Shown here: positions 48,372-58,187 of the stretch, one piece after another
Layout of the letters: each line of letters begins with the position of its first letter
Position numbering within the stretch: the first letter of the stretch is position 1
Origin: Phytophthora sp. 'mugwort'
Lineage: Eukaryota > Oomycota > Peronosporomycetes > Peronosporales > Peronosporaceae
Assembly (NCBI GenBank): GCA_033558025.1
Contig: JAUCEF010000016.1
Span: 434,001 to 498,000, forward strand
Direction: 5' to 3'
Length of the DNA: 64,000 bases
Made by a program: the position numbers and the translations under genes
Notes under the pieces: model-generated
What the model was told of the DNA's origin: nothing
The model's database searches: none
Seen by the model: only the letters and a program-made list of their open reading frames with translations

Positions 48372-48840
48372 GAATGTCCTCTCCTGCAATATCCAGGTCT
48401 AACCTGGGTGGAGACTTTCCCATCTCCACGTTTTTTTAATTTACGACCTTCTGAATTCTTCCCTGTGTCAAGCACCTCGCTCTTGAGCAGTTCCAGCATG
48501 TTGATCGCTGCATTCACGTCCTGGTCCCAGTAGCTGGCATTGCAATCATCGTGGCCGCAGCGCAGTACTCCATAGCACGTCTTGTTGAGCAACCAGCCGT
48601 AGAAAGCCCTCCCTTTCCACTCAATGCTTGTATGACCAAGTGCAGCAAATGCTCACCCAATGAGCGCACACTTCCTCTCTTCAAACTGCTGGTATGAGAT
48701 ACAAACGGCCACGCTTAAGCGACATGGGGTAAGGAATAGAGGCCCATTGTTCGGAGACGCAGGTATACATCTCGCTCGATTGAGTTTTCATGGAAACAGT
48801 ATATATTCTGAAAAAAACAATGATCTTGTAACGTTTTTTG
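48353..48840 (-). mobile_element. Fanzor-derived element, copy A
   Basis: The right terminal repeat (48353-48379) begins inside the last codons of the capping-enzyme frame. On the minus strand, 48592-48365 encodes the C-terminal end of a Fanzor/TnpB-like RNA-guided nuclease: CYGVLRCGHDDCNASYWDQD (second half of the zinc ribbon) and then VNAAINMLELL, where the Asp before VNAA is the third RuvC catalytic residue. Two hairpins follow (gtggaga/tctccac and ccaggt/acctgg). Left of the coding part is the left-end block with the atgagatacaaacgg and tatatattctg motifs. The left terminal repeat itself is missing. The coding part is far too short to be a nuclease. Confidence 0.8.
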
Positions 48841-49938
48841 CAGAACTTTAAATTGATGACGCTCATGTTTTGAGCAGCGGTACGGCTCCATATTCCTTTT
48901 TTTTTTGCCAGAGCGCGCCAAACCGATATGCCAGTGACCACCCGCCAGTTCTCCCTGGATGGAAAGTTCCGCGCAGTGATGGCGCAGCGGCTTGTCGCCG
49001 ATCCGCACGATGCGATCCGTGGAGGACATGGTGCAACTGGCGATGCCGCTCTTTGGAGGAGACCCGCGCGCGTCCCGCCCTGTTCGATCGACTCAAGTGG
49101 TTCCTGCGCGGATCGAGGCTGACCGCAGTCACCGTAAACGCGAGCGCCGAGTTTCCGCGGTTCGGCATCATCAAGGCTTCCTCGACAGGGCTTTGCAACC
49201 CCCAGAGCATCAATACATTCCTGAACCGCCACAACTTGATGTCCACCCCCCGCGTTGGGGATCGTCTCGCCGCCTTGAAGCACACCAACGAGATTAATGA
49301 AAGCATCCGGGTGTAGCTGGCGGCGGTCATCCCCCCCCAAAGACCGACCGCACTTCGTCAACATGATCTTCGTGTCTCCACTCACACTCATATTGGCTAT
49401 CGAGAAGGCGAGCTGCAAGTCGGAGGACTATATGCGGTTCAAGCGCCACGTGGGATTCGTGCGCATGCTTATCCACGTCGTGGAGGAAAAGCGGTGCAAG
49501 ACACTGGCCGCATACGCCATTCGGCAGCAGTCTTAGTTGGAGGAAGTGACCCGCGAGCGCAATGCGCTGGCGCTCCAGCTCAGCGAGTTGAGAAGGAACC
49601 AGGAGCTATTGGAGAAGGTGAACTCCATGTCCAAACAGCAGACGGCGTTGCTGCACCGACAAGCCATCATGGACAACAAGTTCCGTCGATTCATCGAGAG
49701 TCAGAGTCACCCCGCGGCTGCTGCCGCCGGCGCCAACATCCATCGAGTCAACATGTCGCGCTGCCGCATCGTGGTTGCCAGCGTCTGGATCGACCCACTC
49801 ACGCACCGGATCACGATGCAAATCGGCCACGACAGTCTGACGGCAACCCTGGACAGCGTGCATCGACTCGTGGCGGAGATCAACGCCGAGGAGGCAATTC
49901 TTCACGCGATGCACGCCGTTGCCGTGTGCGACGAAAAC
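48353..49938 (+). repeat. Left arm of a large inverted duplication
   Basis: It is nearly identical, in inverse orientation, to 55135-56580. The arm spans Fanzor copy A and most of a viral coiled-coil gene. Differences include a C run of 8 (49331-49338) against a G run of 12 on the other arm, scattered substitutions, and absence of the Fanzor coding part in the other arm. The break point, right after GACGAAAACG, is shared. Confidence 0.9.
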
Positions 49939-49965
49939 GTTGCCGACACCCTGCCGGTCATCTTA
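48928..49965 (+). pseudogene. Viral coiled-coil protein, left copy, broken
   Basis: Frames in order: MPVTTRQFSLDGKFRAVMAQ; then, after a shift near 49020, a part with FGIIKASSTGLCNPQSINTF and LKHTNEINESIRV; then SPLTLILAIEKASCKSEDY; then, after an in-frame TAG at 49533-49535, a coiled coil (VTRERNALALQLSELRRN to SKQQTALLHRQ) and a C-terminal part (RCRIVVASVWIDPLTHRI). The layout (N-terminal DNA-binding-like part, helix bundle, coiled coil, compact C-terminal domain) resembles NCLDV MSV199/KilA-N-type proteins with a DUF3627-like tail, but I cannot confirm that. The same TAG occurs in the other arm, so it predates the duplication or is recoded. Confidence 0.55.
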
Positions 49966-50408
49966 GACTCGGTATTGACAACTCGGGCATCGCCAATGTC
50001 TGTGAGTCCAAGCCGTTCGAGGTCCCGTACGCCGCGGCAATGTTGTCAACAGACATTAACAACTTCTTCATGATAGACGCCGCCGGCATTGAGGAGGTCG
50101 ACCGCGTCACGGGGCAGATTGTTGCGGACCTCCAGACAGAGTTCGTTTCGCGGCAGTTATTCGGGGTTCAAGGGCTGCTCCAGCCCGACCTTCTTCTCCT
50201 GGGACACTCTGATTCCGTTGAAACGCGATGCATCCACTTCAACACACATGTGATTGCCTGTTGTCAGGGCCTGCTGGACGCGTACGTTTCTTTCATCTGC
50301 AACCACCTCGTATCCGCCGGCGAAGAGGCGGCGGTTGAGCTGGGATCGTTGAGCAGCGCGGACGCAGCATCGTTGACCGACGCGAACATCCTGTGTGCGG
50401 CTTCCTAG
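49966..50408 (+). CDS. Probable viral orphan, 3' part of a gene beyond the duplication
   Basis: A frame of about 145 codons ends at TAG 50408 and reads PFEVPYAAAMLSTDINNFFM and EEVDRVTGQIVADLQTEF before an Ala/Ser-rich C-terminus. It overlaps the end of the coiled-coil frame in another phase and has no obvious start, so it may be the 3' part of the same gene after a frameshift, or a separate gene whose 5' end was replaced at the break point. I do not recognise a family. Confidence 0.4.
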
Positions 50409-50584
50409 GCGCTGTGTTCGGGCGTGAAACGGACAGCTAAGTTTGATAACAGACAGACAGCTCAATCGCAAACAAAGAAAGATAACCATTCCTTACTGTT
50501 GGTTCCCGGTCTGCTCACTCCTGTAATCACCCTCTGCCAGACAAACCTTCCCAACAAGCACCCAAACATCAATCAGACAAAAAG

Positions 50585-51660
50585 ATGAGCACCTCCAACA
50601 AGCCCAAGATCATTCTCACCACGGCGCAGATCATCGAAGCCCACGCCGCGCACGGCAACGAGTTCTTGCAGATCAACTTCGAGTCCATTCGCAAGTACAA
50701 GAACTTTGCCCAGTACATCGACATCGACATAAAGCTCGTGGACGGAACGGTCTCCGCTGTGCGCTACTGGAAGCTTTCGAACGCCGGCATCGTAGTGGCG
50801 TCTCGCCTACGCAAGCCCGAGCATCGCAAATACGAGTCGATCCGGCTTGACATCTCGCTTGAGGACGAGGATGGCGTCGAGAACGAGAACACCAGGTCGC
50901 TGAAGCTGCTCTGCGATGCACTCGAGGAGAAAATGCACGCGCTCAAGCAGAACAACAACATCACGGACGACGCCCGCGCGCCACGCAAGCAACCCGACGG
51001 CACGTACCGCCCGATTCACCTCATCAGCACCAAGATCATGACGCCTATGCAGACTACGGCCAAGAGCAAGGAGAGCGACGACATCGTCGACCTGGTCAAT
51101 CCGTTCTTCTGGATCTCAATCCCGAAAAAGAAGTTCTACAACAAAAACGGAGAGCAGCCGCGGCCGTCGTCGCAGTTCGAAGACAAGTGCTACTCGGACG
51201 AGAGTGGCCAGCCGGACACGAATCGCCCCATCATGACGCACGAGTACGCACCCACCTTCTACAACATCGACGACTTTTATCACCACCCGCGCACCGGCAA
51301 GAAGATCTACAAGCTGCTCGAGTCACACGACCCGCAGACGGATGAGACATACCTGGGCAACACGAACATCCAGGACTACTTGACGAAGGGGTCCGCCTCA
51401 TGGGAAATTTCAAGTTTGAGCTAGCCGTCAGCGGGCGCCAGTGCAAGCTTGACGTTGCGCTGCACGGCACCTACTACGTCAAGGTGGCTGAGCTGACCGA
51501 AGGCGGCACGGCTGGACAAGACGACGAGAACACATCCGCGTTTGGGGACCGCTACGCGGCGCTTAGCATCCATAACCACGAGGCAGGAGGCAGCCCTATC
51601 GCGACGCTCGCGTTTCGCTGTTGTTGACGACTACTTCGACGACGAGGGAGTCCCGAGCTG
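50585..51660 (+). pseudogene. Probable viral protein, nearly intact, two late frameshifts
   Basis: The main frame (50585-51424) starts MSTSNKPKIILTTAQIIEAH and reads 260 codons, with YIDIDIKLVDGTVSAVRYWK, a Lys/Asn-rich middle and HEYAPTFYNIDDFYHHPRTG. The phase changes near 51395 to continue with GNFKFELAVSGRQCKLDVA and changes again near 51605. The shape (beta-rich N-terminus, conserved PxFYNIDDF-type motif) recalls the NCLDV-conserved DUF2738/DUF5871-type proteins, but this is a weak impression. It is preceded by a 5' leader rich in C and A with no TATA motif seen. Confidence 0.55.
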
Positions 51661-51723
51661 TGCTTGAGCCCACGGCACAATGCTTGTGCAGCTTTTTTCA
51701 CAAATAGCAAATCTTTATCCTTA

Positions 51724-51935
51724 CTGATTTCATGTGTGAAAGAAATGCGTTTAAAGTTCCCGTCGCGGTGGAAGGGAATAGCCCCGCGAGTGTAGGGGTA
51801 GTAGAGGGTGTATCCTTCCACGCGTCGAGGAAAAACGTTGGACAAAATTCCTCACTGGTTTCATGTGTGGAAGAAATGCGTCCAAAGTTCCCATCGCGGT
51901 GGAAGCGAATAGCCCGGCGAGTGTAGGGGTAGTAA
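51724..51935. repeat. 81-bp direct repeat pair upstream of a viral gene
   Basis: Copies at 51724-51804 and 51855-51935 are separated by 50 bp and differ at only a few positions; both end in gtgtaggggtagta. They lie directly upstream of the TATA motif at 51951 and the start codon at 52018. This suggests a duplicated promoter-proximal segment. Confidence 0.9.
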
Positions 51936-51950
51936 GACCTCCCTGACCCC

Positions 51951-51961
51951 TATATATATAG
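51951..51961 (+). promoter_or_regulatory. TATA-box-like motif
   Basis: A tatatatatag stretch stands 57 bp upstream of the ATG at 52018 in an otherwise GC-rich region. This is a plausible core promoter for the gene that follows. Confidence 0.55.
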
Positions 51962-52017
51962 CTTAAAATCGCAACTGATGGAGTCCAATATATCGAATCC
52001 CTACACCACACCACACC

Positions 52018-52948
52018 ATGGACTCAGCTGCCATTAGCCTCGTTGCCGAAGTCACGAGTACATATGACCAACTTGAAGGCCCTTTCGCGGGTGAAGTTCA
52101 GGAGATTGATCTAAACTCCGTTTACGTCTATTTCAAAGAACGCCATTGTGAAAACCGTAACCCCGATGATTATGGAGGACCCCGACGCCGGTGCGCGTCT
52201 ACATAATCAACTAACCCGATTCGCTGACGACCGCACGCGGTGGGCGCTCGTCGCGAAGGACGCTGCTGCAACGACCTCCGCGCTCGTTGTGCAGGCAAAA
52301 GCTGCCACGACCGCCGCGTGGCGATCGGCAATCGCCCGCGTCAAGGGAAGCTACTACTCCGCCGACTCCGTTGCCCAAGCAATGGGAACGGCGTACCGAG
52401 AGGTGGAGGCGCATCTGCAGCCGCTGGAGCATGCGGTGCGTGATGACGGCAACTGCGATGCCGTGGCGAAATATTACCGCAACTACATGGAAGGGATGGG
52501 CTCCAATCTGTGTCAGCTGAGCTGGGAGGTCTTGATCGCTGAGCACGAGACCGCCAAGAGCAAGTACATGCTCAAAGATAAGGAGAGCGCGACGCTACTG
52601 CAGGAAGGGGTCGACAAGCTCGTGCAGATGCAGAAGCGCGGGGAGATATACCAGAAGATTGTGAAGAAGACGTTGACCACCCTGGTGAACGTGGTAGCGA
52701 AGACAAAGCTAAAGCCTCATCTCATCGACGCCGCTAAGGACTTGGAGAAGAGCAAGCACACGCTCAAGAAGACGACGCCCAAGCGTAAGCGCGATGCCTC
52801 CACGCAGGTCGATAGCGGGGAGCTATACTGGACGTTGACAACGCTGGTGGAAGCGGTAGCGATGTTGTCAGAGATGAAGTCCCATCTCACCAACGCCGTC
52901 AAGGAAATGGAGGAGACGAAGCGCAAACACCGCCGATCGCTCATGTAA
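52018..52948 (+). pseudogene. Probable viral helical protein, one frameshift
   Basis: The start MDSAAISLVAEVTSTYDQLE (52018) changes phase near 52150 and continues as a 260-codon frame ending at TAA 52946-52948. The product is nearly all alpha-helical, with an Ala-rich first half and two copies of a similar unit in the second half (KKTLTTLVNVVAKTKLKPHL and YWTLTTLVEAVAMLSEMKSHL), separated by a basic KRKRDASTQV. No family recognised. The stop is followed after 10 bp by a 35-bp hairpin. Confidence 0.5.
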
Positions 52949-52958
52949 GGAAACAAAC

Positions 52959-53041
52959 ACTGGAGAAGAGAGGCCTGCTGAGAGGTGATTCTTTTCAGAT
53001 TCTTTTAAGAATCACCTCTCAGCAGGCCTCTCTTCTCCAGT
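52959..53041 (+). terminator. 35-bp perfect hairpin after a viral gene
   Basis: Arms 52959-52993 and 53007-53041 are exact reverse complements with a 13-base loop. It begins 10 bases after the stop codon at 52948. In mimiviruses, long hairpins at gene ends mark polyadenylation; the location here fits such a transcription-end signal. It could also be a small-RNA source. The right arm ends exactly where AT-rich mitochondrial-like DNA starts. Confidence 0.7.
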
Positions 53042-53520
<479 letters not shown>

Positions 53521-53676
53521 TTTATTTTCTTTCCTGCCTACCGAGACCAAAATTGCGCGATTTCAAAGGAATCTATACGTCACGATGCCTATCAGCCATC
53601 CAGCAGCACCCGCAACCACACCGGTGCAACCAAGCAAACGCGATTTCACTTCCCCAAGTGAATTCGCATCGGTGAC

Positions 53677-54376
53677 ATGAATTATGTCAAGGAGGACGAA
53701 GAGGAAACGGACACGTGGCCGGACGGGAGTTTGAAGCTGGGCAAGATGATCGTCCCGACGCAGTTCTCGTTTGTCAGAGGATGATAGTGACGACCACCTG
53801 CAAAAGTGTCAATGTCTCTTCGCCGGATTCGGTGGCTGCATCAACCCCAACTGCCCGAACGCCAATGAGGAGCACGTATGCACTGAGGAGACCTGTAGCT
53901 TAGGGGACTGCGGCAATCGTCTACTCGACCACTACGGGCTGCACCTGCGTCCCACCATGATCGGCTACGGCGTCTTTGCATCGCTGCCCATCTCCACAGG
54001 ATGTATCGTGGCCCCTTACTGGGGTACGGTCGTGGCGAAGCCCGTTACGATGTTAAATTATACACTGATGTTCAAGCGGAAGGCTCGTATGCAGACAACG
54101 GCGCAGAAGAATGCCACTTTGGTTAACGTGTACGTTTCTGCCAAGAGAAGCGGAGGCATCGCGCGTTTCGCGAACCACTCGTGCGAGCCCCAAAAAAACT
54201 GCACGTTCGAGCAGTGCACGTTCATGCTTGCGAATGGCCGCCTTCTGGCTACCATGATCATTGTTGCGGATGAACCGATCACGGGAGATGAGGAGATCAC
54301 GTTGGACTACTGCGAGAAACAAAAACCGTGGTTCAAGTGCGTCTGCAAGTCAACTAAGTATCGCAACCCAGCCTGA
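53677..54376 (+). pseudogene. SET-domain protein (lysine methyltransferase type), one frameshift
   Basis: An ATG at 53677 opens a 30-codon acidic frame (NYVKEDEEETDTWPDG), which shifts phase near 53770 into the main 200-codon frame. That frame has a Cys-rich pre-SET (CQCLFAGFGGCINPNC, CTEETCSLGDCGNR), then SET motifs GYGVFASLPISTG, ARFANHSCEPQKNC (the RFxNHSC signature) and EEITLDY, and ends with a post-SET-like CVCKS. The catalytic core is intact. A lysine methyltransferase of this kind could act on host chromatin; NCLDVs do encode SET proteins, but oomycete SET genes also exist, so its origin is open. Confidence 0.75.
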
Positions 54377-54414
54377 GTCGCTTATCTGCTCAACTGCACG
54401 GAAAATGATATGCT

Positions 54415-55128
54415 ATGAAGACGCTTCATAGCATTGATTTCGTTTTTCCACTTATGGTGGAAGTTTGTCACAAAGGAATACAATTATGGACGTTTGCTCG
54501 TTTTTGTCCGCCTTTTTGTGGATGTACTTTCTCAACAGCCGAGGAAAGGTGCTGGCGTTTTTTTGCTGGACTAGATTTGTTGCAGGTGGATGGAACGCAG
54601 ATGTCATCCACTTTACTTCGGCTGGGTGGACAGCAACTGCAGGACCATCCCTTAGTTGCATCACTTTTGAACCTTTCTCAGTCTTCAATCTACCAAGTCC
54701 TGAGCAACCCCGCCAAGATGGACGCGCCGCTGATAACAAGTAATCTGGATCGATTTAACCGCTGGATGAAGGTGCTGCCGGTCTACGTGACCACGACCCA
54801 CGTTGTGTGCGGTGCCTGTGATCAAGCCCGCAAGCCCATGCAGTGGAAGGTCGCACCATCAGGGTCCCGCAAGTGTCGAGTGAGTCGACACATGTACGCC
54901 AAGCACTAGTTCTTCATGAACCAGTTCAAGCAGCTCCGTGATGGAAGTGTCAAACACGACATCATGGAGAGAATACAGTCGAAGAAGTGCGATGAAGAGG
55001 CCTGTCTGTACGACATGGTCATCGAAAACGTCTCCAACGGCCGGCCGCTGACCGATCCAAGTCAGCCACGTCGCAAACGACTGAAGCGCAGTCCCCAGGA
55101 GCCAGCGCCGCAGTTCGTCGGTGGCTGA
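54415..55128 (+). pseudogene. Orphan gene with one in-frame stop
   Basis: An open frame from 54415 reads through to a TAG at 54907-54909, then continues in the same phase (FFMNQFKQLRDGSVKHDIM) to 55128. Recognisable stretches are QSSIYQVLSNPAKMD and VVCGACDQARKP, which holds a Cys-x-x-Cys; the C-terminal part has a basic cluster RRKRLKR. No family assigned. The 3' end lies exactly at the break point of the inverted duplication, so the end of the gene may be lost. It is read through on the opposite strand by the right-arm frame. Confidence 0.4.
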
Positions 55129-55134
55129 CGTTGC

Positions 55135-56155
55135 CGACACGTTTTCGTCGCACGCGGCAACGGCGTGCATCGCGTGAAGAATTGCCCCCTCGGTGTTGAT
55201 CTCCGCCACGAGTCGATGCACGCTGTCCAGGGTTGCCGTCAGACTGTCGTGGCCGATTTGCATCGTGATCCGGTGCGTGAGTGGGTCGATCCAGACGCTG
55301 GCAACCACGATGCGGCAGCGCGACATGTTGACTCGATGGATGTTGGCGCCGGCGGCAGCAGCCGCGGGGTGACTCTGACTCTCGATGAATCGACGGAACT
55401 TGTTGTTCATGATGGCTTGTCGGTGCAGCAGCGCCGTCTGCTGTTTGGACATGGAGTTCACCTTCTCCAATAGCTCCTGGTTCCTTCTCAACTCGCTGAG
55501 CTGGAGCGCCAGCGCATTGCGCTCGCGGGTCACTTCCTCCAACTAAGATTGCTGCCGAATGGCGTATGCGGCCAGTTCTTGCACCGCTTTTTCTCCACGA
55601 CGTGGATAAGCATGCGCACGAATCCCACGTGGCGCTTGAACCGCATATAGTCCTCCGACTTGCAGCTCGCCTTCTCGATAGCCAATATGAGTGTGAGTGG
55701 AGACACGAAGATCATGTTGACGAAGTGCGGTCGGTCTTTGGGGGGGGGGGGATGACCGCCGCCAGCTACACCCGGATGCTTTCATTAATCTCGTTGGTGT
55801 GCTTCAAGGCGGCGAGACGATCCCCAACGCGGGGGGTGGACATCAAGTTGTGGCGGTTCAGGAATGTATTGATACTCTGGGGGTTGCAAAGCCCTGTCGA
55901 GGAAGCCTTGATGATGCCGAACCGCGGGAACTCGGCGCTCGCGTTTACGGTGACTGCGGTCAGCCTCGATCCGCGCAGGAACCACTTGAGTCGATCGAAC
56001 AGGGCGGGACGCGCGCGGGTCTCCTCCAAAGAGCGGCATCGCCAGTTGCACCATGTCCTCCACGGGATCGCAGCGTGCGGATCGGCGACAAGCCGCTGCG
56101 CCATCACTGCGCGGAACTTTCCATCCAGGGAGAACTGGCGGGTGGTCACTGGCAT
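55135..56155 (-). pseudogene. Viral coiled-coil protein, right copy, broken
   Basis: The order is as in the left copy: start MPVTTRQFSLDGKFRAVMAQ at 56155, a 129-codon first frame that stays open further than in the left arm (no shift at the corresponding point), a break near the G run, then the coiled-coil frame starting after the shared TAG. At the inner end the frame reads on through the break point into the complement of the orphan gene at 54415-55128, which is an artefact of the junction. Between them, the two arms show that different indels accumulated after duplication. Confidence 0.6.
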
Positions 56156-56239
56156 ATCGGTTTGGCGCGCTCTGGCAAAAAAAAGGAATATGGAGCCGTA
56201 CCGCTGCTCAAAACATGAGCGTCATCAATTTAAAGTTCT

Positions 56240-56580
56240 GCAAAAAACGTTACAAGATCATTGTTTTTTTTCAGAATATATACTGTTTCCATGAAAACTC
56301 AATCGAGCGAGATGTATACCTGCGTCTCCGAACAATGGGCCTCTATTCCTTACCCCATGTCGCTTAAGCGTGGCCGTTTGTATCTCATACCAGCAGTCTG
56401 AAGAGGGGGGAAATGCGCGCTAACTGGGTAAGCATTTGCCGCACTTGGTTTATACAAGCATTGAGTGGAAAGGGAGGCGTGGACGCATAGAAGAATTCAG
56501 AAGATCGTAGATTAGAAAGTCTCCACCCAGGTTAGACCTGGATATTGCAGGAGAGGACATTCTCAGTGACCCCTGTAATA
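56240..56580 (+). mobile_element. Fanzor-derived element, copy B, coding part deleted
   Basis: It has the left-end block (tatatactg, cgtctccgaacaatgggcc, tgtatctcat), then after a deletion of the Fanzor coding part the tail agaattcagaagatcgtag, one hairpin (ccaggt/acctgg) with half of the other, and the right terminal repeat ending tgtaata at 56580. As part of the inverted duplication it mirrors copy A, but has lost the protein-coding piece. Confidence 0.75.
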
Positions 56581-56598
56581 TATTTCTTTTGTTTGACG

Positions 56599-56868
56599 TC
56601 ACAGAGCTGCCTCGCACTCGGGCTCCTCTTGCCACGTGGGCTCTTTCATGCGAGTCTCGAGCTTGGCCAGATCGTCGTCGTAGGTTGCCAGGCGCGTTGA
56701 CAGTCCGTTCAGGTGTGTCACCGCGCCACAATCGCCCGCTGGTGTGCAGATCGGGGTAAGCGCCTCTGACAATGCGATGAAAACGTCAACGAAGCGCTCG
56801 CGTTCATCGAGGATAGGAATGCCATTAACCACCTTGGTCAGCTCAAATCGCGAATGCGCAACATCCAT
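56599..56868 (-). CDS. Small viral orphan, 89 aa, probably truncated
   Basis: The frame starts MDVAHSRFELTKVVNGIPIL and contains RERFVDVFIALSEALTPIC and a C-terminal helical part. It stops 19 bases before the right end of Fanzor copy B. No family recognised. It may be a separate gene or the C-terminal part of the coiled-coil gene upstream (57128-58183). Confidence 0.4.
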   Translation of the reverse strand: MDVAHSRFELTKVVNGIPILDERERFVDVFIALSEALTPICTPAGDCGAVTHLNGLSTRLATYDDDLAKLETRMKEPTWQEEPECEAAL

Positions 56869-56869
56869 G

Positions 56870-57127
56870 ATCAGTTCAAAACCCTATCAACCAAAGAATA
56901 GAAGAAAAAATCAATGCGTTTTCATTCGTTTTGGTCGAAAACCGTCTGTTGTCTCACTCAACTCCTCTTCCAGCTGCCGTTTATTTGTCCGCCATGACTC
57001 ATCGAGGATTTGACCGCAAGCCTTGCTGTAGGGGCTCCGTGTCTGCCATGGGTTTAGAGGCAACGATGGTATTCGTGGTCATGGTAGGCGATGGCCTGTA
57101 CACGTCCGTTATTTCGCGAAATGACCG
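56870..57127. other. Viral intergenic or decayed sequence
   Basis: This is the gap between two minus-strand viral frames. No motif is seen. Confidence 0.35.
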
Positions 57128-58183
57128 CTACCTGACAACATCGGCCTTCAGCCCAGAGCGAACTTCGAAGACAGCCTTCATCGGCCTCGCTCGCGCAAAA
57201 TCCTTGGATATCGAGCGGGTGACCTCCGCTCCGTAGGTGTTCAGCGTAGCTTTGGTATCCGATATGAACCCGCCGAACCCGTTGACAGCATCAGTGACCT
57301 TGGGTTTGTACTTGTACGCGAGGTTGAGGTGAAATGCAGCAGCCTCGCATAAAGCTTTTCGGTTGTCCTTGTTGTTCCTCTCCATTCGATTGAGGAAATC
57401 GGTTTTCTCTTCCTTCATTGCCTTTTCGTGCTTCTCCTCCAACGCCTTCACTGTCTTTTCGAGCTTCTCCTCCAACTCCTTCATTGCCTTTTCGTGCTTC
57501 TCATCCAGCGCCTTCACTGTCTTTTCGTGCTTCTCTTCCAGATCTTTCTCACGGCGTTCTGATTTGCGAGAGAGATGCACCCCTGCAAAACACGGCTGAG
57601 TCGATTATTCTCCCTCTTCAGACGGTCAACCTCGTCTTCCTGCTTCTTCGTCTCCTTCGCGTGGCGTGCTTGTTCAACTGCTATCGCCTTGTCGTGCTTG
57701 TTCAACTGCTGTCTCCTTCGCGTGGCGTGCTTGTTCAACTGCTATCGCCTTGTCCATACGACCGTCTACGTAGGCCATCACGCGTGTTGTGAAGAGCATG
57801 GCACCCTCTTCATCGCGGAGGCGCTTGTCGTGGGCGGGAGCGGCGGACGGATTCATAGCAGAAATGTTGTGCTGAATTTGCTGCTTTTGTTTGTTTTGCG
57901 CGCAAAATATTTCCAGTTCTGTTTTTTGCAGCGGGAAAAAAAGAGGTGGACCACACAAACTTATGATGCGCTGCAGCTTGGTCGACACCATGTGATCCAA
58001 CTGCCGCAGCAGTGGCTCGTCGATGCAAGTCCATGAACGTCCCGCGCGGGGTCTCGCAGACTATCTTCGATGTGTCGGAGGTCTTACTCTTGATGAGGAT
58101 GCAGATGTCAACGTAGTCGGCTCGGTCAAGTTCTTTGATTGCCGTTGTTATTTTTTTTTCTTTATCGTCTTGATGTCCTCCAT
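57128..58183 (-). pseudogene. Viral long coiled-coil protein, frameshifted
   Basis: An ATG at 58183 opens the gene five bases after the left terminal repeat of Fanzor copy C; an A-run (about 58150) breaks phase almost at once. The next frame reads AIKELDRADYVDICILIKSK and ETPRGTFMDL, then after another shift DHMVSTKLQRIISLCGPPLF, a coiled coil with a duplicated KAIAVEQARHAKET unit (57660-57760) and, after a further shift, heptad repeats of EKHEKAMKELEEKLEKTVKA type (57400-57560) and a C-terminal AFHLNLAYKYKPKVTDAVNG. The build resembles giant-virus coiled-coil proteins. The function is unknown. Confidence 0.5.
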
Positions 58184-58187
58184 GTCC

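Larger units (their letters stand above)
55135..56580 (-). repeat. Right arm of the large inverted duplication
   Basis: This is the inverted partner of 48353-49938. It has no Fanzor coding part, has a 12-G run at 55740-55751 and carries the same in-frame stop in the coiled-coil gene. About 5.2 kb separates the arms. Confidence 0.9.

Noticed and set aside
54859..55542. Long minus-strand frame through the inner break point of the right arm
   Set aside because: Its last ~90 codons are the complement of the orphan gene at 54415-55128; the frame is a product of the inversion junction.
57363..57599. Phe/Ser-rich plus-strand frames opposite the heptad repeats
   Set aside because: They are the complement of Lys/Glu coiled-coil codons.
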